This document shows positions 54,101-63,475 of a stretch of DNA of 64,000 nucleotides, one piece after another. Position numbers and translations under genes: made by a program. Below the pieces are notes generated by a model. The model made no database searches. It was not told where the DNA came from and worked only from the letters and a program-made list of their open reading frames with translations. Numbering within the stretch: position 1 is the first letter of the stretch; each line of letters starts with the position of its first letter. The stretch comes from Brachionus plicatilis. Its lineage: Eukaryota > Rotifera > Eurotatoria > Ploima > Brachionidae. Where the stretch lies: positions 636,255-700,254 of the forward strand of contig QEOQ01000114.1 in assembly GCA_010279815.1 (NCBI GenBank), read 5' to 3'.

Positions 54101-54528
54101 GAATCATATTTAGAATCAAATTTGGAGCTCTTCAAATCATCATTTTGTCTTTTGTCTTTTTTGGAAAATCTGCTGTATTTATCGGTGAGCGAGTCATCGC
54201 TGTCATTGCTTATCTTTGGATATGTGATGGCTGGCAGCGTGGATCTTGGTTTTAAGTAGTCTTTGGAGTCGTATCTGTTGCTGAGAGAGGATGGCGTGCG
54301 GCCACTGGGTGGTTTAGCTGACATGATGTCTGACCGAGACGAAATAGGCTCCTCGTGTCTGTTGCGGGCGCTCAAACGACTGCTGTATGCATCGTCGTCA
54401 TCGTCCGAGTTGACCACTTTTCTGGACGACTTGAGGATGCTGGATCGTTGGTTGGATGGTGATCGTGAGAACCTGGATCGATACTCGCCAGTGGCAGCAT
54501 CGTCGTCGTCAAAATCTACATTAGGCAT
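45187..54528 (-). CDS. INPP5E: INPP5E-like phosphoinositide 5-phosphatase, five exons
   Basis: Exons 54528-54027, 50058-49581, 46192-46068, 46013-45359 and 45310-45187 join in phase with GT/AG borders to 627 residues. Residues 1-270 are disordered, Asp/Ser/Arg-rich. The 5-phosphatase domain follows: WNMGG 288-292, GVQE 319-322, KEWEISLQEQIGPTHVKLSS from 328, GDLN 459-462, PSYCDR 538-543, SDHRPV 568-573. The protein ends CSIQ, a CaaX prenylation box, as in INPP5E. The enzyme removes the 5-phosphate from PI(4,5)P2 and PI(3,4,5)P3; the vertebrate protein acts in the primary cilium. Odd: the Arg usually following GDxN(F/Y) is Leu 464. Introns 1 and 2 (3.97 and 3.39 kb) are full of MITEs; introns 3 and 4 are 54 and 48 nt. 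AATAAA at 45156-45151. Confidence 0.9.
46226..46471. mobile_element. Hairpin MITE in INPP5E intron 2
   Basis: Arms 46231-46314 and 46385-46466 are reverse complements over ~84 bp with few mismatches (core TTGATCAAATTTCAAGCGCT, then CAATCTTGC). A ~70-base A/T loop separates them. It starts ~35 bases upstream of the exon 3 acceptor, so it could place a strong stem beside the branch-point region. Confidence 0.8.
46815..47144 (-). other. Open frame inside E7, unknown
   Basis: A 109-codon minus-strand frame lies between CAGTAAA words. It has a hydrophobic start, then a polar part with YYCTNDTDAEAEEIEAPVYK, TCGVGNIYDPQGTYE and KAREPGRKMLKEH. It is the only long frame in INPP5E intron 2 and does not resemble the phosphatase. 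Composition from ~46840 to 46990 is better balanced than the flanks, so part may once have coded. No family recognised. Confidence 0.25.
47529..48685. mobile_element. MITE with ATTGCGAGGAACGA ends
   Basis: ATTGCGAGGAACGA at 47529-47542 is matched by TCGTTCCTCGCAAT at 48672-48685, a perfect 14-bp terminal inverted repeat. Further in, GTGACGATG and CGTCACGG-like words also correspond. The 1.16-kb interior has no open frame; 48120-48160 is a balanced patch (GGTGAAAGACCACCAGGGCT). It is inserted inside E7. Target duplication is unclear because the flanks are A/T runs. Confidence 0.7.
50335..51190. mobile_element. AAGTC-motif element (second copy) hosting E8
   Basis: The left end GTTGTTTAAAAGTCATAAAG matches the start of E13 at 39190. 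The right end (51118-51185) repeats TCAAGTCATTGACTTTG, AAGACTTTTAAATGAC and TTGACTTTTGCGCAAGTC. E8 is inserted in the middle. Right boundary approximate. Confidence 0.4.
50449..51095. mobile_element. Array-ended element, CARCACAA motif (E8)
   Basis: It starts GGGAATATTAATTCAGCACA and ends in the inverse of GGGTGTCCCTTTTCAACACA. The left array has CAGCACAATC, AGCACAATG, CAACACAATTC, CAGCACAAAAA and CAACACAAAAAT. The right array has the inverse TTGTGTTGAG, TTGTGCTGAG, TTGTGTTGAA. The 9-mer TTTTTTTAT flanks both ends exactly (50440-50448 and 51096-51104). 647 bp, no coding capacity, in INPP5E intron 1. Confidence 0.8.
51096..51699. other. INPP5E intron 1 filler
   Basis: The right end of the AAGTC element (to ~51190), then A/T-rich intron sequence without recognisable features. 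Confidence 0.35.
51912..52338. repeat. Nested hairpin with GATTGCCCCATAT core
   Basis: The outer arms TTAGAGTAATGCACGTGCTT (51912-51940) and their inverse (52310-52338) are perfect over 29 bp. The inner arms 52111-52202 and 52221-52313 are perfect over ~90 bp, including CAGCTCGTCGAGATCTACCA and GATTGCCCCATAT, with an 18-base loop. The left side also holds ~170 extra bases between outer and inner arms. Confidence 0.8.
52550..52860. repeat. Diverged direct copy of 51935-52202
   Basis: Shared words in the same order: GATTCCTTATTCAATTCTGA, ACCGAGATACG, CTGTAACTTTTGA, GGTCAGATTTT (here AGTCAGATTTT), CAGCTCGTCGAGATCTA, GATTGCCCCATAT. About 70% identical by eye. The repeat unit is ~270 bases and may be the true mobile unit from which the hairpin arose. 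Confidence 0.65.
53352..53893. mobile_element. MITE with long inverted ends (GGCATCTTGAAGTTGATGAT), E10
   Basis: 53370-53435 and 53810-53875 are inverted repeats (GGCATCTTGAAGTTGATGAT, then CARTTCAAAATATCATTTCA). The right edge ends ACCACCC, the inverse of GGGTGGT; the left begins GATGGTAT. Flanks TTAGATATT (53342-53350) and TTAGCAATT (53894-53902) agree at 7 of 9 positions, compatible with an old 9-bp duplication. ~540 bp, in INPP5E intron 1, ~130 bases from the exon 1 donor. Confidence 0.7.
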
Positions 54529-54565
54529 TTGGACAAAAAGTTTAAATTTAAAATATACGTTTTGA

Positions 54566-55298
54566 ACAAAACAGAGCTGAGCAGCACATATTTAATTTTG
54601 AAGGTATTCTTGTTGCCATGGTTACTAGTAAAACATATAGCGAAATATTTATGTCAAGAGATCATGTAAATTTTTCTGTTTTGTTTTTTTTTGTTGGTTT
54701 TTGTTTAGCTGCTTCGACGATCTGAGCTTGGATATTTGTTGATTGGTTTTTAAAATTCAATTCACAAATTTTTTATTTTCATAAATTTATTTAATCAAAA
54801 TTAGTTGACTAAAAAATTGCATAACAGAGAAAAAAAAATTAAATTAATCTCACCTTTTTTTAAGTTTTTGTTCAAACAAGCGATTAAAAATTACTTTACA
54901 TGATACCTTAAAATTGACACAGCCAGTAATTTGTCTTGAGAGAAAAAACTTCAGACTGTCTAAAAAGATCAGAAATAGACTTGGGCAAATGTAAAAAAAA
55001 ATTTAAGTCAAGTTATTTGTTATGATTCAAAATTTTTTTCTTGTATTGAAGTTGAGAATAAATTTATTCTAAAATCCAATGCTTTAATAATGGAATTTTT
55101 CAAATTGGTCATGGCAAGCCTAATGACTTGGGGAAAAAATAATTTTTAAGTCAAATCAAAAGAGCCTTTTGTGGAAAAAAAAAAATATTTTTTAAACTAA
55201 TTAATTTAATCAAATCGTTATTTCACCCAATTTTTCGTAAATGCAGTTAAAAATAATAAAAACCAAAATTTTGACATTTTTTAGAAATTTTTTTTATC
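54566..55298. other. Upstream region of INPP5E, no element seen
   Basis: The presumed promoter side of the phosphatase gene (minus strand start at 54528). The first 100 bases upstream contain no clear TATA box; a balanced patch lies at 54600-54740. The rest is A/T-rich without recognisable features. Confidence 0.3.
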
Positions 55299-56125
55299 TG
55301 GCAAATTGAAGTTTCAGATCAAATTTTAAGAAATTTCAAAATCTAATTAATCTAATGATTTTGATGATTTTAAGAAATAAATACTAAACGTTACTAGACA
55401 TGTTATGTCTAATAATGGTTCACTATCAAATTAACACCAAAATGATTGATCTCAAATTTATTTCTATATGATAGTCACATAAATTTTATTTTACAATTTA
55501 ATGTAAAAATTATGGAGATTTAAATATGATTTATTCATACTTAAACCAGTAGTTTTCCAAGATAGTTTTTTTATTTTATATTTTAATTGATTTTGGTTGT
55601 GATAATTTTTTTTATTTAATGATAAAAAAAATTTTTGATGAATTTTTTCTGCTTAATTTATCTAAATTTTCATGTATTTTGATGTTGAATTTTTTTAATT
55701 GGTATGGCATTCAGATCAAATTTTATGATCAAAAACGATCATTTAAAATTTCAAAACCTAATTAATCTAATGATTTTCATGATTTTTAAGAAATAAATAC
55801 TTAACATTACTAGACATGTTGTGTCCAATAATGGTTCATTACCAAATTAACATCAAAATGATTGATCTCAAATTTATTTAACAAAAACAATCAATAATTT
55901 GAATAATTCAGGTTAAGTTAATTCACAAATTCAAATTTATAACTTTTATATCCATTCATTCAAAATGAAATAATTTTATTTTTCCACTTAAATAATTTTT
56001 AAATTTTAAAATAGTAAATTTATTTGTCTGTTAAAGTTAGTTTTCATTAAAATCTATTAAAATATTTAAACCACTATGGCAAATTGAAGTTTCAGATCAA
56101 ATTTTAAGAAATTTTAAAACCGATT
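55299..56125. repeat. Direct repeats of ~170 bp
   Basis: 55299-55475 (GGCAAATTGAAGTTTCAGAT, TACTAGACATGTTATGTC, TCACTATCAAATTAACAC) is repeated at 55705-55882 with ~90% identity. Its first 45 bases appear a third time at 56085-56125. Between the copies, 55562-55705 duplicates 53101-53235. This looks like tandem or nested copies of one transposon family. Confidence 0.7.
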
Positions 56126-56224
56126 GATTTTAAAATTTGTAAAATTTGCATTACATTGAAATTTGCACAGTTTTTAACTTTTTAAAAAATTGAAAAAATT
56201 CAATGTAATCAACTTTTTTTTCCC

Positions 56225-56976
56225 TATTCACTCCTTGTAGAGCATAGGTTCATATCTATTGAATTCCACTCAAATAGATCTTTTGCTTTTACCCTTGCTT
56301 ATCCCCATGTCATTCCCATATCGATAAGCTCTTTTGTGATTCTTGACCTCCATGTTACTGCTGGTCGACTTGCCATACATCGCCCTTGAGGTGCCCATTT
56401 AAGAGCTCTTTTTGGTATCTTTTTGACTTAATGACTCTGAATTTGTTCTTCTGTGTAGATTAGCAATGGAAAATGTCTCAGGCTGGTGTTTCCCCAGAAT
56501 CCTTAGAAGGCTTTCATTTCAGAAGGTGTTCAGGCATTTCCTGTCAGATTCACACATCCCCCAACATCCGCTTCCAAACATTAGTGTTGCTTCTACTACA
56601 GAGTTGTATAGTTTAAGTTTTGTTTCCTTGCTGTAGCTGTTTGATTTCCATGCTGGTCGGAGTCTAGCAAAGGCATTATTTGATTTAGCAAGTCTATTCT
56701 TAATGCTCATTTATGTTCTAATGCTGAACTGACGGTGCTTCCTAAGTATGTGAATTCGCCAAAACACCAGATTTGTGTACCATCGATGGTGATCGGGGTA
56801 TCCAATTTAGTGAGGTTCTCTAAGATTGGGCATATTTGATTAATTAATTTCGATAGGAAGTTAAATAATAAGTTTGAAAATTTTATATTGAATTTAAATG
56901 AAATCAAAGTTCTAAAAGACTCAGTTTCAGTATTGAAATCGTTTTTTGATGCAATAAATGAGCTATCAGCCATCAA
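56225..56976 (-). pseudogene. LINE reverse-transcriptase C-terminus
   Basis: Minus strand: TPITIDGTQIWCFGEFTYLG, then KNRLAKSNNAFARLRPAWKS, KLKLYNSVVEATLMFGSGCW. After shifts come RCMASRPAVTWRSRI, KELIDMGMTWG and MNLCSTRSE before the stop. This is the standard order of the C-terminal domain in a different, widespread LINE group (FTYLGS...RPxxTWR...W). The stretch 56976-56840 in the first frame is not LINE-like. Frame breaks at ~56707, ~56519 and ~56400. Not related to the LINE families elsewhere in the window. Confidence 0.65.
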
Positions 56977-57083
56977 ATATCCATCTTTTTGGATTAAATT
57001 TGAGAATCTTATTATGTACTAGAAAAAGAAGAAGATTTCATATTTTGTAAGAATTACAAAATGTATCCAATGTTGAAATAATA

Positions 57084-57485
57084 CAGTGTAACCCCGGTTG
57101 TAACATGACAACCACTTCATAAAACTGAAACTTCATAAGATCGACTTTATGAAGTCACTTCATAAAAAAAATCAGGATATAGTAAATTTTTTTATTAACA
57201 AAATTAAACAAAAAGATTATCTATTTTAATTTAAACTGGACACCTATTGAATTATAGTTTACTTTGAACATAATTGTATTTTATATCAAAAACTTTATTT
57301 TCAAACTTTCTGAGACAATGAAGTAAATCTAACGTTTGTTTAAAGGTCCCAAATTGAGTACAATATAATTTTAAACGATTTATTAAACTAACTGCTTCAG
57401 ACCTTTGGATATCTGGTTCATTTTCTAATAACAATTGGTCATCCTCATAATCATCATCGTCTGATTCTAAATCAACAACTTTTTT
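57084..57485 (-). pseudogene. pogo/Tigger-type transposon 3' end
   Basis: The left end starts CAGTGTAACCCCGGTTGTAA directly after TA (57082-57083), a typical pogo-type terminus. The minus-strand frame entering it reads VVDLESDDDDYEDDQLLLEN, EPDIQRSEAVSLINRLKLYC and FGTFKQTLDLLHCLRKFENK, ending in TAA at 57252. An acidic patch followed by a helical RSEAVSLINRLKLYC segment is the C-terminal layout of such transposases. The catalytic domain and other terminus are missing. Different family from the pogo element at 7642. Confidence 0.6.
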
Positions 57486-57539
57486 TAATTGTACAATTAA
57501 AAAAGTTACTTCATAAAACCAAGTGAACTAATACATGTG

Positions 57540-59339
57540 AATTAATATGGTATGTTCTATCGTGTTTTTTAACAAATTTAAATACAATTTTGAAAATGCA
57601 TTGAAAATGTGAGATGTTATAGATATATTTTATTTTAGAAATATTTGGAAAAAATTTTGCAATGTCGCTCTAATGAAATTATATACAATGTTTCAAACAT
57701 AGATTATTTAGTTAGAGATGCTTTTTTGAATATAATATTATTTTACAATAGTTTTTTTTACAATAATTTGGTAAATTTTTTTGAAAAATTGAAAGCTTTA
57801 ATTAAAAAAATTTTTGTATTGTTCTCTTCTTCACTAAGATATTAATTAATCCCGTGTAAAAATATCCAAATGTTTTATTTCCTTTGATTATTTTTGACAT
57901 TTACTCATAAAAAATTAATTTTTTGAAAATTTTTTTAGCAATATATTTTAAAAATTTAAAAAATCTTCTTTCCTTTTTTTTTACAGAAATAACATTTTTA
58001 TAAATTTCTGACTTTTAATTAGTTAAATTCAATTTGCTTTCTTTTTGAGTCATTATCATTATTAATTGAATATGTTCAAAATTTTGGGAGAATCAAGAGA
58101 CCGAATAAAATTTTCTTAAGGTCATTCAAAATTCTCTTACTTTCTCTTAAATAATTATTCTTTAAATCAAATGAACAGATGGATTATCAAAATGAAAGAC
58201 CTTCAAGCTGATTTTAGACCCAAATAAGGCTGTTTAAGATGTACATTGTTTGATTTTTTTAATAGAAAAAGTGAGTGAGTATAACTAATGAAATTAAGAA
58301 ATTGTCATCTACAATAAATTTAAACTTTTAATAATTAATAAATGGTGGTATATAAAGAACTTAATGCATTCTTTTGATCAGATTAGACTCAAAACTTTCA
58401 TTTAGTCCAATATCTCTCTCTATTGTGTATCTATTGTCTATATTGTGTATAAAAAATACAAGATTTCTTGTAAAGATAACAAGAATAATGAAAATTTTTA
58501 TAAAAAAAGAAATTAAGTGATGAAATGTTGATTTCAGATAAAACTTTTGGATAATAGATTTAGCAGATTTTAAAAGATTTGAAAATCAATATCTTTCAAA
58601 TATATTGAATTTGTTGCTTCAATTAGCTCTTGGTCGTCAAATGCAGCAGTAGATAAATCAAAATTAAAAAAAAACAAGTCAAAATATAAAACAAAAGGGG
58701 ATTTTTTGATAATAATATTATCCATATAAGCATTCAAAGGATTTAATAAATAGTTTGAAAAAATTTAAAAAAATGATATATATCAGAAATTTTTTAAAAT
58801 AAACAAGCAATCAAACAATTTTTTTATCAATCTTAAATATTTTAGGTAAATAAGTATTACTTTAAGTAAGTCAATAAAATAATTTAAAAAACAATATTCA
58901 AAAAATTTTGAAAAAATAAGGTTTATTTACAATTTGACAAGTAAATTTGGAAAAGGTATTTTTCGACAACTTAATTTCGACAAATAAAAATTAAGAAAAT
59001 TAATTTTCGAATAATATTTATTCGACAAAACATGATAAGTTTAATTTTGCTTGATTTTTTTCATATTTTTCTTAAATTTTATTAAGGACGATTTAGTGAA
59101 TTCAATTAATAACTTACATTAATAATTCATAAAACTAAGTTGTGGACGGGTAATTAAAAGGAAGTCTGGTTTTATTATTTTAGAAGAACGCAAAAATCAA
59201 ATTGTGAATGATTATAATAATCAAAATGATTATTATGATTTATTTATTTGTTAACTGTACAGAATAAAAATAAACAATTTCAATTTCGTAATATTCAAAA
59301 TTACAAAATTACAAATATATTTAATTTTAGGAACTGAAA
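57540..59339. other. A/T-rich intergenic stretch
   Basis: 1.8 kb of sequence above 75% A+T with stops in all frames. The 66-codon frame at 57645-57845 is composition-driven (Phe/Leu/Asn/Lys) and not supported. A few TTCGACAA words at 58975-59030 might be an array remnant. No gene seen. Confidence 0.4.
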
Positions 59340-59344
59340 TTTCT

Positions 59345-59530
59345 AAATCTTTATGCAATTGTAGACTTCACTTTTAGACACATTGTAATCCTTCATTTAA
59401 ACTCCAAAAATTTTTTGAATTCATAGCTAAATCAAGAATTTAGTTTAGTTTTTTGTTGATAAAATCAACCAGACTTTCTTTTGTAATAGAATTAAATATA
59501 AATTTTTAAATAAATTTTAACATAACAAAA
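59345..59530 (+). repeat. Direct repeat flanking E11, left copy
   Basis: AATTTTTTGAATTCATAGCT, AAATCAAGAATTTAGTTTAG and CTTTCTTTTGTAATAGAATT recur in the same order at 61820-62000 with ~85-90% identity. Confidence 0.7.
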
Positions 59531-59660
59531 CTTTTTGAAATATATAAAAGGATAAGAAGCAATTGGAATAATCTTACGCTTACCTTAAAAATATAAAGAT
59601 GAAGACTCATCTTAAACTGACTCAAATTTTATAAACTCATTTTTTATTTAGAAAATGTAT

Positions 59661-61731
59661 AGTAAGACAGCCTAATTATTTTATGCGTGAACGGGGTGAC
59701 AACTTTTAAATTAGCTTAGAAAATTGTTAATTTTCTAAAGGCATTGGGATTTTTTTTCTAAAAATAAGTAATTGAGTGTCCAGAGAATTTAAATAAAAAA
59801 AAAGAAGAAAAAAAAATTGGTCAAAATGGGTGATTTTCTATAAAATTATGTATTTGGTTTAGGATTTAAATCTCAGATATTTTAATTTTATTTAAATCAC
59901 CTTTTTTGCAATTTAGTCTAAAAAATGTTCAAAGAATTTGCTAAAGAAAAAAATTTTTACATTTTTTTTTTTAGACGGACTTTTTAAAGGGATGAATTTT
60001 TGGGACAATTCGGTTAATAGGGTATCACCTAATTAGTGCCAAAATTCACCCAATAAACCTTTAAATAACTCATTTAACCCATATTACCTTTTTAAAAAAT
60101 AGATGGTCACCCCATTAACCCATTTAGACCTTTATTTTTTATATTTTCCACTGATTAAACTATATAATACAAAAAATCTGAAATTTTATAAAGAATACGG
60201 GGCAATTAGAAAAAAAAAAAACTCAGCAGTTTCATCCATATTTTTTTTGGCATTTTCTAATAGAACTCGATGCGCTGATTAATATTATATGTGAAATTTT
60301 ACTAATTATTTAATTTTTTCATATTGTAAGGCCACTCAAAGTTTGAACCTATTATAGATGGTAAAATTTTTGTTTTAGGATAGAAAAGTTGCTACAAATA
60401 ATTTTTTTTTCTGAAAAAAATGTTTCTAGCATAAAATTCTCTCAGGATTTCGAAAATGCTATCAGTTTTTTTATATCACTTTTTCTTTTTATCAAAAAAT
60501 TAAGAAAAATCCAAAAAAATAATTTTTCTCTTCCAGAGCGTCAGGTGCGATAAGACGTTAAGACAAAAATTTTCTGAGACACATCATTTTATCTTATTTT
60601 AGGCCACTAGTAATATGTTAAAATATCTAAGATTGGAAAACTTGGCTTCCTTCACTTTTTAAGAAACAAAAACTGTTAAAAAATCAAAAACTTTTTTAAT
60701 TTAAAAATTAAATGAAATATGCCTAATATGATGGAAATATTAATTTTTTAGGACAAAATATTAATCTACGTATATGAAAACCCAATAAAAATTCTTTTAA
60801 TGATGGCTTTTTTAATTTTTATTTGACTTTTTACCATTTTTTTCTAGCAAAGAATAGTCAAAATAACTAAATTTTGTTGCTTGATTCAAAATTAATTTTT
60901 CTTAACTAGAATTTAAGATGTTAATCAAGCTTTATATTTTTTTTGTAAGCTCAACAAATTCTCTACAAAAATGAATTTAATTTAATTTTTATGAACAAGC
61001 ATCGCAATCAAATTCAGTCAGACTAGACATACTTCACCTGAATTATCTGAACCCACTACTTCAGGGACTCCTTTCAAAGCACCAATTTCATTATCGGCAT
61101 CATTTACTCCAAATTTTCATTCAAAAGAGTTTATTTGTCAAGTGTGTCAATAGTTTAAAAAATAAAACTTTTTGTTTTTTCTTATTTATAATTGTTTAAT
61201 TTTTTTTTAAATTTCCATAAAATTTATTAAGTTACGCAGTTTTGTTAAAAAAATGTAAATTTATTATTAAAAATTCAGTTCATTTTTTTAAAGTATTTGC
61301 CAAACTTTTTTTGTTTAAGCTTGGTTTTTTTTTAAGATAAATTCTTTCACTTGATTTAAAAGAAAATTAATCGGCCAATTTTTTTTAAACTTAAAGATAG
61401 AATTGCTAAAATTTAATTAAAAATTAATAAAATAAAAAAAATTGCTATAGGGGGTTAAAAAAATCAGGCTAAATTGGTTAATTGGGTGAAAAACCGTCTA
61501 TCTGGGTGATTTTCAGGGCTAACCGGTTGAAAAAATTGGCCAATACGGTTAACAGGATTAATCGGTTAACAGGATTAACCGAATTACCCTTCACCCCATT
61601 AACCCCAGCAGATAACCGGGTGACCCAAGAATTTCGGACTAAATGGGTGATTAAATTTCGCGTTTTCTATTGTTACTGAGTCTTTTGAAAAATTATCAAA
61701 AAAATAGGTGACCCGGTTAGGCCGTCTTACC
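59661..61731. mobile_element. Array-ended element, GGTTAA/GGGTGA motif (E11)
   Basis: The left end is AGTAAGACAGCCTAATTATT; the right end is the inverse of GGTAAGACGGCCTAACCGGG. The left array (60015-60125) has CACCTAATTAG, TTCACCCAATAAACC, CATTTAACCCATATTACC and CACCCCATTAACCC. The right array (61450-61720) has GGTTAATTGGGTGA, GGGTGATTTTCAGGG, CGGTTAACAGGATTAA (twice) and CCGGGTGACCC. The interior is non-coding. Immediate flanks are TAT/ATAT, so TA targeting (Tc1/mariner-like) is possible. A related end is at 14032. Confidence 0.65.
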
Positions 61732-61819
61732 ATATAAAAAAAAAAAAATATTTCTTCGATTTTTTTTGATTTTGAATAATCAACAAAATAGAATGTCATT
61801 TTGTTTCTTTAGAAGCAAT

Positions 61820-62000
61820 TTTCTATTTTGTATCATTTGAATTTACTTTTAAACACTTTGTAATTCTTCATTTGAATTCCAAAAATTTTTTGAATTCATA
61901 GCTAAATCAAGAATTTAGTTTAGTTTTTTGTTGAAAAATTTAACGAGACTTTCTTTTGTAATAGAATTGAATATAAATCTTTATATAAATTTTTTGAAAG
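61820..62000 (+). repeat. Direct repeat flanking E11, right copy
   Basis: Partner of 59345-59530. The pair brackets E11, so a segment was duplicated around or together with the element. Confidence 0.7.
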
Positions 62001-62138
62001 ACAACTTATAATAAATATTGATTTTTGTACATTTTTTTTATATAAATTGTAATGGAAAAGTTTTTTTCAAATTTCATTTTAAAAAATGAAAAAATTCTTT
62101 ATTTTTTGTAAATGTTGTTTTAATATATTCTTTTTTAA

Positions 62139-62705
62139 TCAATTTCGATAAAATTTTTTACATCTTCTGATACTTCTAATGTAAAAAATACTGACAACTC
62201 AACAATATATATCACAATTTTATCAGGCGGTATGAGAACAACCAGTGAAGAAACAGTTTTATTGATAAAATCAATTTTACTTAAAAGAACTTCTAACATT
62301 GTTTTAAATATTGCAACAGATGAAGAAAGCAGAAATTTTTTAAAAAGAATTTTTGAAAATAAAATGGTTTTCGCATATCCTAGACTAACTGTAAATTTTA
62401 AAATAATTAATTTGGAAGATATCAAGAAAAGATGTGATAATCTAAAAATACCTATTGTTCATCATTCAGGATTGTGGGATATGAGCAAATTATTTTTGGA
62501 CGAAATTTTTCCAGCCACAAAAAAAACAATTTTCATCGATACGGAAATGATTCTCGGTTCTGATCCAATTTTGTTATATAATGATTTTAAAAATTTTGAT
62601 GATGAAACAATTTTTTCATTGACAAGAGAATCTAACTGGAAAAAAGGTCCAAACCATATTTGTTCCTGTATCTTTTTATGGGATGTGGAAAAATCGATCT
62701 ATTGA
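62139..62705 (+). CDS. LARGE/GT8-type glycosyltransferase, partial
   Basis: Open for 188 codons from just after TAA at 62136 to TGA at 62703-62705. The homologous part starts before the first ATG (62232), at IYITILSGGM, so 62139 is given as the left limit of an exon. Signatures: SEETVLLIKSILLKRTSNIV, HHSGLWDMSKLFLDEIFPAT, TIFIDTEMILGSDPILLYND, FSLTRESNWKKGP. They follow the order of the xylosyltransferase-like (GT8) domain of LARGE and relatives, which extend glycans on dystroglycan in the Golgi. The metal-binding D-x-D appears as D-T-E, which may impair catalysis. The domain ends early at WDVEKS, followed by a GTAC-word array. So it is either an exon of a larger gene or a pseudogene cut by an insertion. 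Confidence 0.6.
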   Translation, partial: SISIKFFTSSDTSNVKNTDNSTIYITILSGGMRTTSEETVLLIKSILLKRTSNIVLNIATDEESRNFLKRIFENKMVFAYPRLTVNFKIINLEDIKKRCDNLKIPIVHHSGLWDMSKLFLDEIFPATKKTIFIDTEMILGSDPILLYNDFKNFDDETIFSLTRESNWKKGPNHICSCIFLWDVEKSIY

Positions 62706-62783
62706 CAATAAAAAAAAAGAATCCTTTTAAAAACTTTTTATCCTCTAAAAACTTAAAAACCATAAAGAGTCTTAAAAAAAAGA

Positions 62784-62912
62784 ATGTACTATTTGTACTT
62801 TTTGATAAAAAACACCATAAAGGACGTACTTTTTGTACTTTTTTTTTAAGTCAAAGTCAAAGTTAGTTTCTACCCAAAAAAGGATGTACTTTTTGTACTT
62901 TTTTTTTTTTAA
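62784..62912. repeat. GTACTTTTTGTACTTTTT direct repeats
   Basis: Three units of (GGA)YGTACTTTTTGTACTTTT occur at 62786, 62823 and 62882. Each is followed by a T-run; in between is AAGTCAAAGTCAAAG. It resembles a terminal array of the small elements but has no inverted partner before the window ends. It lies directly 3' of the glycosyltransferase frame. Confidence 0.5.
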
Positions 62913-62934
62913 ATATAGCAGACAATTATTAATT

Positions 62935-63475
62935 CATAGCACATGACATATGTTTCATAGCATATTATTTCATAGCATATTGTCTCATAGTTTTATTGCA
63001 ATTTTTTGAAAGACATAATTTGTAATTAATAATTTATGATTGAAATATCTAGATGAATAAAAATTTCTTGAAAGATAATGCTAACTTTTCGCTTTCTGTT
63101 AAAAATTTACGTTCGCGTCGCATTCAAAGGACTGAACACAGGTCAATTTTGATACACGTATTTTCAATGTAGTTTCAAAATACAATAAGACAGAATATGT
63201 TGATTATCTTAAAAATATTAGTTAAATTACGATTAATTAATTATAAAGTTAATTTATTTCATTTTTATTAGCACTTTTTTTCAATAAAATATATTTTATT
63301 GAAAATATATTTAATAATAATATATATATATAAATATATTTAATCAATGATTTTTTCTTTTGATGCAATTATTATATGAAAAATAATGCTATGAATACTA
63401 ATTGATTTGCTATGAAAATCAATTATGCCATGAAACAATATATGCTATGAAACAAGTCAGCCCCGCAAAGACTTT
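62935..63475. mobile_element. Array-ended element, CATAGCATA motif (E12)
   Basis: The left array (62951-62990) has TTCATAGCACATG, TTTCATAGCATATT (twice) and CTCATAG. The right array (63388-63470) has the inverse: TGCTATGAATAC, TTGCTATGAAAATC, GCCATGAAACAATA, TGCTATGAAACAAG. It ends GTCAGCCCC, the inverse of GGGGCTGAC. No target duplication found; left limit uncertain. Confidence 0.5.

Noticed and set aside
57645..57845. 66-codon ORF as a gene
   Set aside because: Built of Phe/Leu/Asn/Lys from A/T bias, no homology pattern, no neighbours.
62784..62912. CRISPR array from regularly repeated GTAC units
   Set aside because: Only three units, T-runs instead of unique spacers, eukaryotic context.
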